Source: Variovorax paradoxus B4
GTDB lineage: Bacteria > Pseudomonadota > Gammaproteobacteria > Burkholderiales > Burkholderiaceae_C
Reading direction: 5' to 3'
DNA: 64,000 bases
NCBI RefSeq assembly: GCF_000463015.1
Contig: NC_022247.1
Coordinates: 3,968,001 to 4,032,000 of the forward strand
The position numbers and the translations under genes were made by a program. The notes beneath the pieces are model-generated. The model was not told the DNA's origin. It saw nothing but the letters and a program-made list of their open reading frames with translations, and ran no database searches. Shown in pieces: positions 52,039 to 61,589 of the stretch. Every line of letters begins with the position of its first letter. The stretch's first letter is position 1.

Positions 52039-53859
52039 ATGAATTTTGACGAACTGAAGCTGGCTCCCGCCATCTTGAAGGCTGTGCACGAGCACGGTTA
52101 CGACACCCCCACCCCCATCCAGGCGCAAGCCATTCCCGCGGTACTCGAAGGCCACGACCTTCTGGGCGGCGCCCAGACCGGCACCGGCAAGACCGCTGCC
52201 TTCACGCTGCCGATGCTGCACAAGCTCAGCACGGGCGCGAGCGCCACCAACAAGTTCGGCGGCATCGGCATCCGTGCGCTGGTGCTCACGCCCACGCGCG
52301 AACTCGCGGCCCAGGTCGAGGAGTCGGTGCGCACCTACGGCAAGTACCTGGAGCTCGACTCGACCGTGATCTTCGGCGGCGTGGGCATGAATCCGCAGAT
52401 CAGCAAGCTCAAGAAGGGTGTCGACATCCTCGTGGCCACCCCCGGCCGCCTGCTCGACCTGCAGCAGCAGGGCATGCTCGACCTGAGCCAGGTCCAGATG
52501 CTGATCCTCGACGAAGCCGACCGCATGCTCGACATGGGCTTCATCCATGACGTGAAGAAGATCCTGGCCCTGGTGCCCAGGGAAAAGCAGAGCCTGCTGT
52601 TCTCGGCCACCTTCAGCGACGAGATTCGCGACCTGGCCGCCACGCTGCTCAAGAACCCGCAGAGCATCCAAGTCACGCCGCGCAACACCACGGTGCAGCG
52701 CATCACCCAGGTGATCCACCCGGTCGGCCGCGGCAAGAAGAAGGCACTGCTCGCGCACATCATCAACGAGAACAAGTGGAGCCAGGTGCTCGTGTTCACG
52801 CGCACCAAGTTCGGCGCCAACAGCGTGGCCGAGTTCCTCACCAAGAACGGCATCGAGGCGATGGCGCTGCACGGCAACAAGAGCCAGAGCGCCCGCACGC
52901 AGGCACTGGCCGGCTTCAAGAGCGGCGATATCCGCGCGCTGGTGGCCACCGACATCGCGGCCCGCGGCATCGACATCGACGAGCTGCCGCACGTCGTGAA
53001 CTACGAAATCCCGAACGTCAGCGAAGACTATGTGCACCGCATCGGCCGCACCGGCCGCGCCGGTTCGAGCGGCGAGGCCGTGAGCTTCGTCTGCCTCGAC
53101 GAAGAAGGCTTCATGCAGGAAATCGAACGCTTCACCAAGCAGACGATTCCGGTGCAGTTCGTCGAAGGCTTCGGCCCTGAGGACGGCGAGCGCGCCGAGC
53201 CGATCGCCATGGGTCGCCAGACGATCTGGGGCGGTGCCGGCCGTCCGCCGAGCCGCGACGTGATGCAGGCGGCCGCCAAGGCTGCCCGCACCGAGATGCT
53301 GCAACGCATCCGCGAGAACAAGGCCGGCCAGGGCGGTGAGCGCGCCGGCGGTGGTGGTGGTGGTGGCGGCAACGGCGGCGGTCAACGCCGCGGTGGCGGC
53401 CAGGGCGGCGGCGGCCAAGGCCGCAACGCCAATGGCGGCGGCCAGGGACAGGGCCAGGGCCCGCGCGGCCAGGGCGCCCGCGCGCCGCAAGGCCGCGGAC
53501 CGCAAGGCCCGGCACGCACGCCGCACCATGCGCCTCAGCATCAACAGAATCACCTGCCGCATGACGAGCGCCAACCGCGCCATCACGGCAACAGCCACAG
53601 CCCGACCCAGGCCAACCAGGTGGCGCACCTGCGCGCCGAAGCGGTCGCCGGCGGCGACGGTCAGCCGGATCCGTTGCGCACGAGCGTCGACCACATGGGT
53701 GGCGGCCGCGGGCGCGGACGACCGGGCGGCGGCGGTGGCGGCTACGGCGGCAATCGTTCGGGCGGCGGTGGCCGTTCGGGCGGTGGCGGCGGCTACGGCG
53801 GCGGTGGCGGTGGCGGTGGCAACCGCTCCGGCGGCGGTGGCCGTTCGTTCGGGCGCTGA
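52039..53859 (+). CDS. rhlE: DEAD-box RNA helicase with Gly/Arg-rich tail
   Basis: A 606-residue helicase. [33 protein letters not shown] carries the Q-motif. Walker A is AQTGTGKT (45-52), then the DEAD motif in [17 protein letters not shown] in LLFSATFSD, and the second RecA domain with [35 protein letters not shown]. The last 170 residues are Gly-rich with [13 protein letters not shown] and YGG repeats, and a His/Gln-rich middle ([21 protein letters not shown]). The tail probably binds RNA. RhlE helps ribosome assembly and RNA decay, often in the cold. A strong terminator follows. Confidence 0.92.
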   Translation: MNFDELKLAPAILKAVHEHGYDTPTPIQAQAIPAVLEGHDLLGGAQTGTGKTAAFTLPMLHKLSTGASATNKFGGIGIRALVLTPTRELAAQVEESVRTYGKYLELDSTVIFGGVGMNPQISKLKKGVDILVATPGRLLDLQQQGMLDLSQVQMLILDEADRMLDMGFIHDVKKILALVPREKQSLLFSATFSDEIRDLAATLLKNPQSIQVTPRNTTVQRITQVIHPVGRGKKKALLAHIINENKWSQVLVFTRTKFGANSVAEFLTKNGIEAMALHGNKSQSARTQALAGFKSGDIRALVATDIAARGIDIDELPHVVNYEIPNVSEDYVHRIGRTGRAGSSGEAVSFVCLDEEGFMQEIERFTKQTIPVQFVEGFGPEDGERAEPIAMGRQTIWGGAGRPPSRDVMQAAAKAARTEMLQRIRENKAGQGGERAGGGGGGGGNGGGQRRGGGQGGGGQGRNANGGGQGQGQGPRGQGARAPQGRGPQGPARTPHHAPQHQQNHLPHDERQPRHHGNSHSPTQANQVAHLRAEAVAGGDGQPDPLRTSVDHMGGGRGRGRPGGGGGGYGGNRSGGGGRSGGGGGYGGGGGGGGNRSGGGGRSFGR

Positions 53860-53867
53860 CCGATACC

Positions 53868-53930
53868 GCGGGTAGATAGAACCATCTACCCCGCAAGAAT
53901 GAAAAAGGGCACTTCGGTGCCCTTTTTTTT
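53868..53930. terminator. Double terminator after rhlE, also serves the convergent lipoprotein gene
   Basis: A first stem is GCGGGTAGAT (53868-53877) pairing with ATCTACCCCGC (53884-53894, one bulged base). A second stem AAAAAGGGCAC (53902-53912) and GTGCCCTTTTT (53917-53927) has a TTCG loop and continues with Ts to 53930. The A-rich left arm gives a T-run on the minus strand as well, so the element can stop transcripts from both directions. It lies 9 bases after the rhlE stop. Confidence 0.92.
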
Positions 53931-53937
53931 CGAATCG

Positions 53938-54669
53938 TCAGCGCGGCGGCGCCGTGTTCGCCCGGATGTTCTTCGCGATCCTGTTTGCCAGTGCGGTCAC
54001 TGCTTCGTCATAGCTGCGCGCCACCTCCTGCGGCTGCGCCACCAGCTCGCCGAAGCTGCCCCAGCGGTCGCGCGCATTCGCGGGCACGCTGCCGGAAGAA
54101 TCGCCGCTGGCGTCGGCGCCGTAATAGATGGTCTCGGAGTACACGGTGTCGCCATCCTTGGCGGTCATCAGGTAGGCGCTCAGGTTCACACGCGGCACAT
54201 AGTCGGTCGAGAAGCGCGCCGAATACATGCCGACCTCGTTGAAGTAGACATGCAGCACCGGTTCCGAAGTCGGCAGCATTCCGTAGTCGATGTTGTCGGG
54301 TGAAGCCGCCGGCCTGGAAACGCCCTCGAGCGCCTGGGCCTGGTAGCCCTGCGCATTCAACTGCGCAACCAGCGCCGCCGTCATCTTCGGCCCCATGTCG
54401 TTGCGGACGGCCTCCATGCGCTCGTTGAATTCGGAGCCCTTGACGCGATCGGCAATCGACTGCCACAGCACGCCGAGCGGGATGCCCTTGTTCTCGGTGT
54501 GAAGCTTCTTGATCGGTGCCACGGGAATCACCATGATGCGAGCGACGGCGGGGAGTTCCGCCACGGTGGCAGGCCTGGAGCCGCAAGCCCCGAGCACCAG
54601 CGTGCCGGCGATGAGGGCCAGGGCCAGCAGAACGCGGCGGGACGGCAAAGTGTGGTCGACGGGTTTCAC
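53938..54669 (-). CDS. Outer-membrane or periplasmic lipoprotein of unknown function
   Basis: A 243-residue lipoprotein. The lipobox LGAC (Cys29) follows a signal peptide (SRRVLLALALIAGTLVLGAC). The mature part begins GSRPATVAELPAVARIMVIPVAPIKKLHTENKGIPLGVLWQSIADRVKGSEFNERMEAVRNDMGPKMTAALVAQLNAQGYQAQALEG. It contains a domain resembling the GNA1162/DUF799-like lipoproteins, but I cannot confirm the family by eye. It lies 6 bases downstream of the BamE-like lipoprotein gene and is likely co-transcribed. No function can be proposed beyond an envelope role. Confidence 0.62.
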   Translation of the reverse strand: MKPVDHTLPSRRVLLALALIAGTLVLGACGSRPATVAELPAVARIMVIPVAPIKKLHTENKGIPLGVLWQSIADRVKGSEFNERMEAVRNDMGPKMTAALVAQLNAQGYQAQALEGVSRPAASPDNIDYGMLPTSEPVLHVYFNEVGMYSARFSTDYVPRVNLSAYLMTAKDGDTVYSETIYYGADASGDSSGSVPANARDRWGSFGELVAQPQEVARSYDEAVTALANRIAKNIRANTAPPR

Positions 54670-54675
54670 CGGTGC

Positions 54676-55107
54676 TCAGAACTTTCCGCTGTCGGCCGGG
54701 TTGTGCACGATCTGGATCAGCACATCGGGCGTGTAAGCCCTGGTGCGCGAGATCTCGGCTATTTCTCCTCCTGCCGTACCCGCGAAGACCAGCACGCCCT
54801 GCCCCTTGTAGGCAAGGTAATGGCGCCACCGGTCCGTTCCGTTGTAGGTGGGAATCCAGGCCTTGCCCGTGTTCCTGACCGTTTCGGCATTCGGCTTGCC
54901 CGCGATCTTGATCGCCTCCGCATAGGTCATGCTGGGCCGAAGCTGCGCGAATGCCGTGCCGGGCACCGCCTGGCCGACAACGGTACGTTCCTCGTCTTCT
55001 TGCGCCGCAATCAGCGCGCGCCGGCCGGGCTCGTACAAAGGGGCCGATTGGCAAGCGGCGAGCGCGACGCACGCCAGAAGAACGGAACAGCTCGATCGAA
55101 ACTTCAT
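54676..55107 (-). CDS. BamE/SmpA-like small lipoprotein
   Basis: A 143-residue lipoprotein with lipobox LAAC (Cys18, ACVALAACQS). The mature part includes LRPSMTYAEAIKIAGKPNAETVRNTGKAWIPTYNGTDRWRHYLAYKGQGVLVFAG, similar in layout to the small SmpA/BamE fold (S/G-M-T...G-x-P). ATG 55107 has GGAAGAA 8 bases upstream, which decides it over the upstream ATG (55113) and TTG. The first of two genes with the following lipoprotein. The two may act together in the outer membrane. Confidence 0.62.
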   Translation of the reverse strand: MKFRSSCSVLLACVALAACQSAPLYEPGRRALIAAQEDEERTVVGQAVPGTAFAQLRPSMTYAEAIKIAGKPNAETVRNTGKAWIPTYNGTDRWRHYLAYKGQGVLVFAGTAGGEIAEISRTRAYTPDVLIQIVHNPADSGKF

Positions 55108-55308
55108 TTTCATTTCTTCCAAGAAAGACGCCGAAGACGCCGGATTGTCGGCTTACAAGTCCCGACACAAACGTTGCAAGACCACAAATCCAGCACGTTT
55201 CCCGCCCTTTTTGTCAGCCAGGCAACACACACGAAGCCGCGCTCTGCTGTTCGTTAATGCGAAAGGCGTCATCTCGCGCGCCAGCCTGTGCAGACACAAT
55301 CGCGAGCC

Positions 55309-56349
55309 ATGCAAGACATCCCGCCCAACTACGCCACGCTCTTCGTCGCCACCTGCAACCTGCTGAATCTCGCGAACCCGCATCGGGTGTATTACGAGAA
55401 CCAGGACGCCTACGACGAACGCGATTACGAACGCAAGATCGACTGGACCGGCGAGCGCTTCCACGCGCTCAATGCCGACGTGCTCGCGGTGCAGGAGGTC
55501 TGGGACGAAAACGCGCTGAAGGCCGCCATTGCGCGCAGCGGCCTGCGCTACGACTTCGTCTCGGTACCCGGCGCAGAGAACACGCCGCCGCCCGCGAGCC
55601 CGCCGGGCACGCCTGCACGGCCGGGCGCGCAAGGCACGCCGCGGGTCGGCATCGCCACGCGACTGCAGGTGGACCATGTCCGGTCTTTCGTCGACTTTCC
55701 GCCCGGCTTCGGGGTCGAGGTGCCGGGCCAGGGCCCGCACACGCGCTTCGAGCGCCCGCCCCTGCTGGCCACGCTGCGCATGAAGCACGGGCAACAGGTG
55801 CACGTGCTGACGGTGCACCTCAAGTCCAAGCGGCCGAAGTTCCTGCAGGACGCGCACGGCAATGCCCTGGAAGACCGGGAGGACCGCAAGGTCGGCGCCA
55901 TGGCTTCGCTGCGCTCGCTCGTCATGCGGGGCGTCGAGGCGGCGGCCCTGCGCTGCATCGTGATCGACCTGCTGCAGGGCACGAACACGCCGCTGGTGGT
56001 GATGGGCGACTTCAACGACGACCCGCATAGCGTCACCACGCAGCTGGTGGCGGCCACCTCCGAGGTGGCCTACGACAAGGCGGCACGCGACGTGGCGCTG
56101 TTCAACGCCTACGAGATGCAGGGTGAGTCAGCGCTCAAGAAGGACGTGGCCTATTCGCACATCCACCAGGGCTTTCCGGCCGTGCTCGACCAGATCTTCG
56201 TGAGCGAGGAGTTCGTTGCGACGAGCCGGCGCAGCCTGGGCGACGTGCGCCGGGTCGACTACTTCAACGACCACCTGCACGAAGGCCGGGACCGCTCGCG
56301 CTCGGACCACGGCTTCGTGCGCGCGCTGCTGCGGCTGCGCACCGACTGA
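55309..56349 (+). CDS. Endonuclease/exonuclease/phosphatase (EEP) fold protein
   Basis: A 346-residue protein with the EEP metal-dependent fold. FVATCNLLNLANP carries the Asn, DVLAVQEVWD gives the metal Glu, VHVLTVHLKSKRP follows, VVMGDFNDDPHSVTTQL has the GDFND motif and RSDHGFVRALLRL has the catalytic SDH. Insertions (a Pro-rich GAENTPPPASPPGTPARPGAQG loop) separate it from common endonucleases. Whether it acts on DNA, phospholipids or phosphoinositides is unknown. It has no Shine-Dalgarno sequence, and CACAAT ends 8 bases before the ATG. Confidence 0.78.
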   Translation: MQDIPPNYATLFVATCNLLNLANPHRVYYENQDAYDERDYERKIDWTGERFHALNADVLAVQEVWDENALKAAIARSGLRYDFVSVPGAENTPPPASPPGTPARPGAQGTPRVGIATRLQVDHVRSFVDFPPGFGVEVPGQGPHTRFERPPLLATLRMKHGQQVHVLTVHLKSKRPKFLQDAHGNALEDREDRKVGAMASLRSLVMRGVEAAALRCIVIDLLQGTNTPLVVMGDFNDDPHSVTTQLVAATSEVAYDKAARDVALFNAYEMQGESALKKDVAYSHIHQGFPAVLDQIFVSEEFVATSRRSLGDVRRVDYFNDHLHEGRDRSRSDHGFVRALLRLRTD

Positions 56350-56358
56350 GCCGAAAGC

Positions 56359-57426
<1,068 letters not shown>

Positions 57427-57446
57427 TGTTTAGTCCCTGGGTTCGC

Positions 57447-58298
57447 TCAGCTCTTGACGGCGCCTGCAGTCAGGCCGCCCACCATGTAGCGCTTGAAGGC
57501 GTAGTAGATCGCCGCGGGCGGCATTGCGTAGATGAGGCCGGTGGCCATCAGCAGCTCCCACGGCGAATCGTCGGCCGAAAGGAAGTTGCCGAGCGCCACC
57601 GCCAGCGTCACGCTCCTGTCGTTCGACAGCAGCAGGAAGGCGTAGAGGTACTCGTTCCACGCCAGCAGCAGCGAGTAGGTGCCCACCGCCACCAGCGACG
57701 GCACCATCAGCGGCAGGTACACCAGGCGGAACAGCTGCAGCGGCGAAGCGCCGTCCATGCGCGCGGCCTCGTCGAGCTCGTAGGGCAGCTTGTCCGAAGC
57801 CTGCTTCAGCACCCAGATGCAATACGGCGAGGCGATGGTCACCATGGCAAGAATCAGCGCCCACTGGCTGTTGAGCAGGCCATAGTTGCCCATGGTCTTG
57901 TACATCGGCACCGCGAGGAAGGCCGCAGGAATGAAGTAGGTGAAGAGCGCCAGGTTCATCACCGTGCGCCCGCCCCGCACGCGCAGCCGGCTGATCGCGA
58001 ATGCGGCCGTGGTCGCAACGAACAGCGTGAGCGCGCCGACCGACACCGCAATCAGCAGCGAATTCCACAGCTGCAGCCAGAAGTGGTCGAGGTAGAAGTG
58101 CTTCTGCTGGAACACGATGCGGAAGTTGTCCAGCGTCGGGTTCTTGGGCCATAGGTGGCCCGATGTCGCGGAGTCCTTCGACGAGATCGCGAACAGCACC
58201 ATGTGGTAGACCGGAATCAGCGTCCAGAGCAGCACCGGAATGCCGATCAGCAGCAGCCTGGCCTCGGTCGCTATGGCCTTGGGGGTCCAGCGTTTCAT
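57447..58298 (-). CDS. Carbohydrate ABC permease, MalG-like
   Basis: A 283-residue membrane permease with six predicted helices. The EAA loop is LPYELDEAARMDGASPLQLFRLVYLPLMVPSLVAV (about 185-219), which docks on the ATPase. The N-terminal RLLLIGIPVLLWTLIPVYHMVLFAIS and the C-terminal AFKRYMVGGLTAGAVKS are normal for MalG-type CUT1 permeases. The ATG at 58298 overlaps the stop of the MalF-type gene by ATGA. Confidence 0.9.
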   Translation of the reverse strand: MKRWTPKAIATEARLLLIGIPVLLWTLIPVYHMVLFAISSKDSATSGHLWPKNPTLDNFRIVFQQKHFYLDHFWLQLWNSLLIAVSVGALTLFVATTAAFAISRLRVRGGRTVMNLALFTYFIPAAFLAVPMYKTMGNYGLLNSQWALILAMVTIASPYCIWVLKQASDKLPYELDEAARMDGASPLQLFRLVYLPLMVPSLVAVGTYSLLLAWNEYLYAFLLLSNDRSVTLAVALGNFLSADDSPWELLMATGLIYAMPPAAIYYAFKRYMVGGLTAGAVKS

Positions 58299-59170
58299 TT
58301 CGAGAGCCTCTTCATCATGAAGTAAACGAGGGGCAGCACCAACGGAAGGGCTACCACGATGGAAGCCATCGAGAGATCGACCTGGTCCAGGCGCAGGTAG
58401 CGAATGCCGAGCGTGGCCAGCACGTGCGTCAGGTCCGCAGGTCCGCCGCCGGTCAGCAGGTACACGCTGTTGAAGTCGCCCAGCGTCCAGATCATCGAGA
58501 GAATGGTCGAGGTGATGTAGAGCGTCTTCAGCGCCGGCCAACTCACGAAGCGGAACTTCTGCCATGACGAGGCGCCGTCCACGGAGGCTGCCTCATATTG
58601 TTCGGATGGAATGGCCAACCGTCCCGCCACCAGGATCAGCGTCCAGAACGGCAGCGACTTCCACACGTGCACCACCATCGCGAAGGCCAGCGCGAGCGAG
58701 GGATCGTTGAGCCAGTTGGGACCGTCGGCGCCGGTCAGGCGGAAGATGGTGCTGTTGATCACGCCCCACTCGGGGTTGAGCATGAAGCGGATCGACAGGA
58801 TGGTGGGAATCGAGGGCATCGCCCATGGCAGGATGAAGATCGCCGAGACGATCTTGATCCACCAGCGCGATGTCACGAAGAAGCCCGAGAGCACGAGGGC
58901 CACGAGCATCTTGATGTTGATCGCCACGACCAGGAAGATGGCCGTGTTGATCACCGAGCGGAAGAAGATCGGGTCTTCAACCAGCTTCACGTAGCTTTGT
59001 GGATGGCGCGCGAGCCACAGCCCGTACCCCACCGGATAGAGCACGAACACCACGAACACCAGCAGGTAGGGCACGACCATGACCGCGCCCCAGAATTGCC
59101 AGCGCGCGTGCCGCGCCCCAAGATTGACAGGAGGCGCCGGAAGCGGCGCGGCGGTGGCAGTGGAGCTCAT
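58295..59170 (-). CDS. Carbohydrate ABC permease, MalF-like
   Basis: A 291-residue permease with six predicted helices. The EAA loop is IPSEQYEAASVDGASSWQKFRFVSWPALKTL (about 190-220), following the long periplasmic region between helices. It forms the channel with the next gene. The N-terminal SSTATAAPLPAPPVNLGARHARWQFWGAVMVVPYLLVFVVFVLYPVGYGLWLA is a usual short leader with helix 1. It lies 36 bases after the binding-protein gene. Confidence 0.9.
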   Translation of the reverse strand: MSSTATAAPLPAPPVNLGARHARWQFWGAVMVVPYLLVFVVFVLYPVGYGLWLARHPQSYVKLVEDPIFFRSVINTAIFLVVAINIKMLVALVLSGFFVTSRWWIKIVSAIFILPWAMPSIPTILSIRFMLNPEWGVINSTIFRLTGADGPNWLNDPSLALAFAMVVHVWKSLPFWTLILVAGRLAIPSEQYEAASVDGASSWQKFRFVSWPALKTLYITSTILSMIWTLGDFNSVYLLTGGGPADLTHVLATLGIRYLRLDQVDLSMASIVVALPLVLPLVYFMMKRLSK

Positions 59171-59206
59171 GCGAGTCGGCCCGGTGAAGGTGTTTCCAGA
59201 TGCGGC

Positions 59207-60592
59207 TTACTGCGCCGCGACCGTCTTGATGCGCGCGATCATCTCGTCGACCGCCTTGTCCACCGGCACCTTGTCGGTGACGACGCGGCTCATCGCCTTG
59301 GCCCAGACGTTCTCGTTGTTGAGCACGGTGAACTTGTAGTTCTTGGTGAACTCGAAGGTCACGGTGCCGGCGGCGTACTGGTTGTAGACCGAGAGTCGGT
59401 GCGGGTCGGCCTTCCAGAAGTCGCGCTGCTGCCCGGTCTTGGTCACGGGGAACCAGCGGCCCAGCGAACCTTCGACGTACGGCGTGAGGTTTTCTTCCTG
59501 CAGCAGGAAGGAGACGAATTCCTTGGCGCGTGCCTTGTTCTTCGCGTCCTTGAACACCACGCCGGTCTTCACGGCCGTGCGGTAGACCATCTTGCTGCCG
59601 TCGGGCTTGCTCGGGAAGCCGGCCGTTCGGATGCGCTCGGTGTAGTTCTTGCGCGCCTCTTCACGCTGCTCGGGCGTGAGCGAGGCGTTGTTCGAGTCGT
59701 CGAGCCACTTGGCGGCGATGGAGATGGTCGCGTTGTGCGTCATCAGCGTCGTCTTGTTGTGGAACGCAACGTTGTTGTCCGGGTCCTTCCAGCTCGTCGA
59801 CGACGGTGGCGTGCAGCCCTTGGTGTAGGGCGTGGTGTAGTCGGTCAGCGCGCCGATCAGGCCGGTGCGCACCTTCGGGTCGTCGACCAGCAACTTGCCG
59901 TTGTCGTCCACCAGCTTGACGTTATAGGCGTCCATGAAGGTCAGGAACGAATAGAAGGAGTCGCTCGAATCCACGCCCATGGGCATGCCGATGCCGAAAG
60001 TGCGCTTGCCGCTTTTCTGGCGGCTGGCGGTTTGCACCTTATCGCACCAGAAGGACCAGTAGTCCTTCCAGGTGGTTGGAATGTCGGCTTCCTTGAGCCC
60101 GGCCTCGGTGAGCATGTCGAGCCAGTACTCCACGTGCATCGTCTGCTGCTTGATCGGGAAGGCGTAGTAGGCCTTGGCCTTGGTCTGGTCGTTGTAGAGG
60201 AAGGTGGTCTCGAGCGTGTTCGGCGCGAAGCGGTCCTTCATGGGCGAGAGCACGCTGCCGAGGTCCTCGAGCTTGCCGTCGAAGGCCCACTTGCCCGTGA
60301 CCTGGAAGTCGTACACGTCAGCGTATGCCACATCGGGCGGGCTGCCGGAGTCGAGCGCGGACACGGTCTTGGGAATCATGTCCTGGATCGGGTACTGCGA
60401 CAGCTCGATCTTCACGTTCTTGTTCTTGTCCTCGAACTTCTTGATGGCGGCGAACAGCGCATCGTCCTCCGCCTTGTAGAAGCCCTTGACCCACCAGACG
60501 GTGAGCTTTTCCTGCGCGGCAGCGGGACCTGCCGCCGCCAACAACCCCAGCGCGAACAACGTCGGCGCTATCAGCGACTTGACGACTTTCAT
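59207..60592 (-). CDS. Carbohydrate ABC transporter substrate-binding protein
   Basis: A 461-residue family-1 periplasmic binding protein. The signal peptide is MKVVKSLIAPTLFALGLLAAAGPAAAQ. The mature start is EKLTVWWVKGFYKAEDDALFAAIKKFEDKNKNVKIELSQYPIQDMIPKTVSALDSGSPPDVAYADVYDF, a normal CUT1 pattern. The ligand is not readable, but the neighbouring dehydratase and DgoK kinase suggest galactose, galactonate or a related sugar acid. It is the first structural gene of the importer operon, 102 bases downstream of the GntR gene. GGAGACACC precedes the ATG. Confidence 0.88.
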   Translation of the reverse strand: MKVVKSLIAPTLFALGLLAAAGPAAAQEKLTVWWVKGFYKAEDDALFAAIKKFEDKNKNVKIELSQYPIQDMIPKTVSALDSGSPPDVAYADVYDFQVTGKWAFDGKLEDLGSVLSPMKDRFAPNTLETTFLYNDQTKAKAYYAFPIKQQTMHVEYWLDMLTEAGLKEADIPTTWKDYWSFWCDKVQTASRQKSGKRTFGIGMPMGVDSSDSFYSFLTFMDAYNVKLVDDNGKLLVDDPKVRTGLIGALTDYTTPYTKGCTPPSSTSWKDPDNNVAFHNKTTLMTHNATISIAAKWLDDSNNASLTPEQREEARKNYTERIRTAGFPSKPDGSKMVYRTAVKTGVVFKDAKNKARAKEFVSFLLQEENLTPYVEGSLGRWFPVTKTGQQRDFWKADPHRLSVYNQYAAGTVTFEFTKNYKFTVLNNENVWAKAMSRVVTDKVPVDKAVDEMIARIKTVAAQ

Positions 60593-60694
60593 GGTGTCTC
60601 CTTCTTCTTCGGTGGAAATGCTCGGAACACGAGCGTGGGTGAAAAAATCTGTTGCAACCTGCGCCGGCCGGCGCCTGGACCCTGGGGCTGCCGG

Positions 60695-61438
60695 CTAGTT
60701 CGCCTTGAGCCGCGGCGGCGGGCGACTGAGCCGCGGCAGGCGGCGGCGTGAGCCGAGCACGTCTTCGATGTCCTGCCGCGCGCCGTCGATGAGGCGGATG
60801 ACCGCCCGCTCGGCCTTGGCCGGATCGTGCGCGATCACCGCGTCGAGCACTGCGCGGTGCAGCGGCAGCGAAAGCGCGGGACCGTCGGGCTTGCTGGTCG
60901 AGATTTCGAAACTGGTGCGAAGCAGCGCGTTGAGTGCCTTGCTCATCTGCGCGAGCATGCGGTTGCGCGCCGCGCTCAGCAGGCCGGTGTGAAAGCGCAG
61001 GTCGAAGGTGACGTAGTCGCCGCCGTTCTCCACGGCTTCCTTCATGCCGGCGAAGGCGCGCTCTATCTCCTCGATGTCCTGCGGGCTGGCCCGTTCGGCC
61101 GCGAGGCGCACGGCCGCCGGCTCGACCACGCGCCGCAGGTCCTGCAGGTCGCGCAGGAATTCGGGCGTGAGCCCGGCACGCGACTGCCAGGTGATGACAT
61201 CGGGGTCGAACCAGTTCCACTTGTCCTGCGGCAGCACCCGCGTGCCCACCTTGGGGCCCGTCACGATCAGGCCCTTGGCCGCGAGCGACTTGATGGCCTC
61301 GCGCACCACGGTGCGGCTCACGCCGAGCTCCTCGCCCAGAATGGGTTCGGCCGGGATCGACGCCCCGATCGCATAACGACCGGCCACGACAGCTTCGCCG
61401 AGCAGCTCGAGCGTGCGACCGTGGATGTTCTTGATCAT
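60695..61438 (-). CDS. GntR-family regulator with FCD domain, sugar-acid type
   Basis: A 247-residue regulator. The winged helix is MIKNIHGRTLELLGEAVVAGRYAIGASIPAEPILGEELGVSRTVVREAIKSLAAKGLIVTGPKVGTRVLP (1-70). The phrase WNWFDPDVITWQ is typical of DgoR/GguR-type sugar-acid regulators. FDLRFHTGLLSAARNRML and SLPLHRAVLDAVIAHDPAKAERAVIRLIDGA follow in the FCD domain. The ATG at 61438 gives the family start; the open frame extends upstream without match. It stands between the importer operon and the divergent dehydratase and likely controls both. A palindrome at 61507-61516 is a candidate site. Confidence 0.87.
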   Translation of the reverse strand: MIKNIHGRTLELLGEAVVAGRYAIGASIPAEPILGEELGVSRTVVREAIKSLAAKGLIVTGPKVGTRVLPQDKWNWFDPDVITWQSRAGLTPEFLRDLQDLRRVVEPAAVRLAAERASPQDIEEIERAFAGMKEAVENGGDYVTFDLRFHTGLLSAARNRMLAQMSKALNALLRTSFEISTSKPDGPALSLPLHRAVLDAVIAHDPAKAERAVIRLIDGARQDIEDVLGSRRRLPRLSRPPPRLKAN

Positions 61439-61506
61439 GTGCGTGATGTGAAATTTGATATGCCGACGCTCGAAAACACTAAGGGTCCGACAAGTTCTTC
61501 GCACTT

Positions 61507-61516
61507 ATCATATGAT
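61507..61516. promoter_or_regulatory. ATCATATGAT palindrome, candidate GntR operator
   Basis: A perfect 10-bp palindrome, ATCATATGAT, lies in the 151-base gap between the GntR gene and the IlvD/Edd gene. AT-rich palindromes of this size and position suit GntR/FCD regulators of sugar acids. A short palindrome can occur by chance, but it stands out in this GC-rich DNA. No second copy was seen before the binding-protein gene. Confidence 0.5.
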
Positions 61517-61589
61517 GATTGAAATGACCGATCGGCAGGACAAACCCTGAGGTTTGGGGCCGTAAGCGGTCGTAAACGGAGACAACCCG

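Noticed and set aside
53341..53850. Glycine-codon repeats at the end of rhlE as a tandem repeat or CRISPR-like array
   Set aside because: The repeats are codons of the Gly/Arg-rich tail, in frame and irregular, with no constant spacers.
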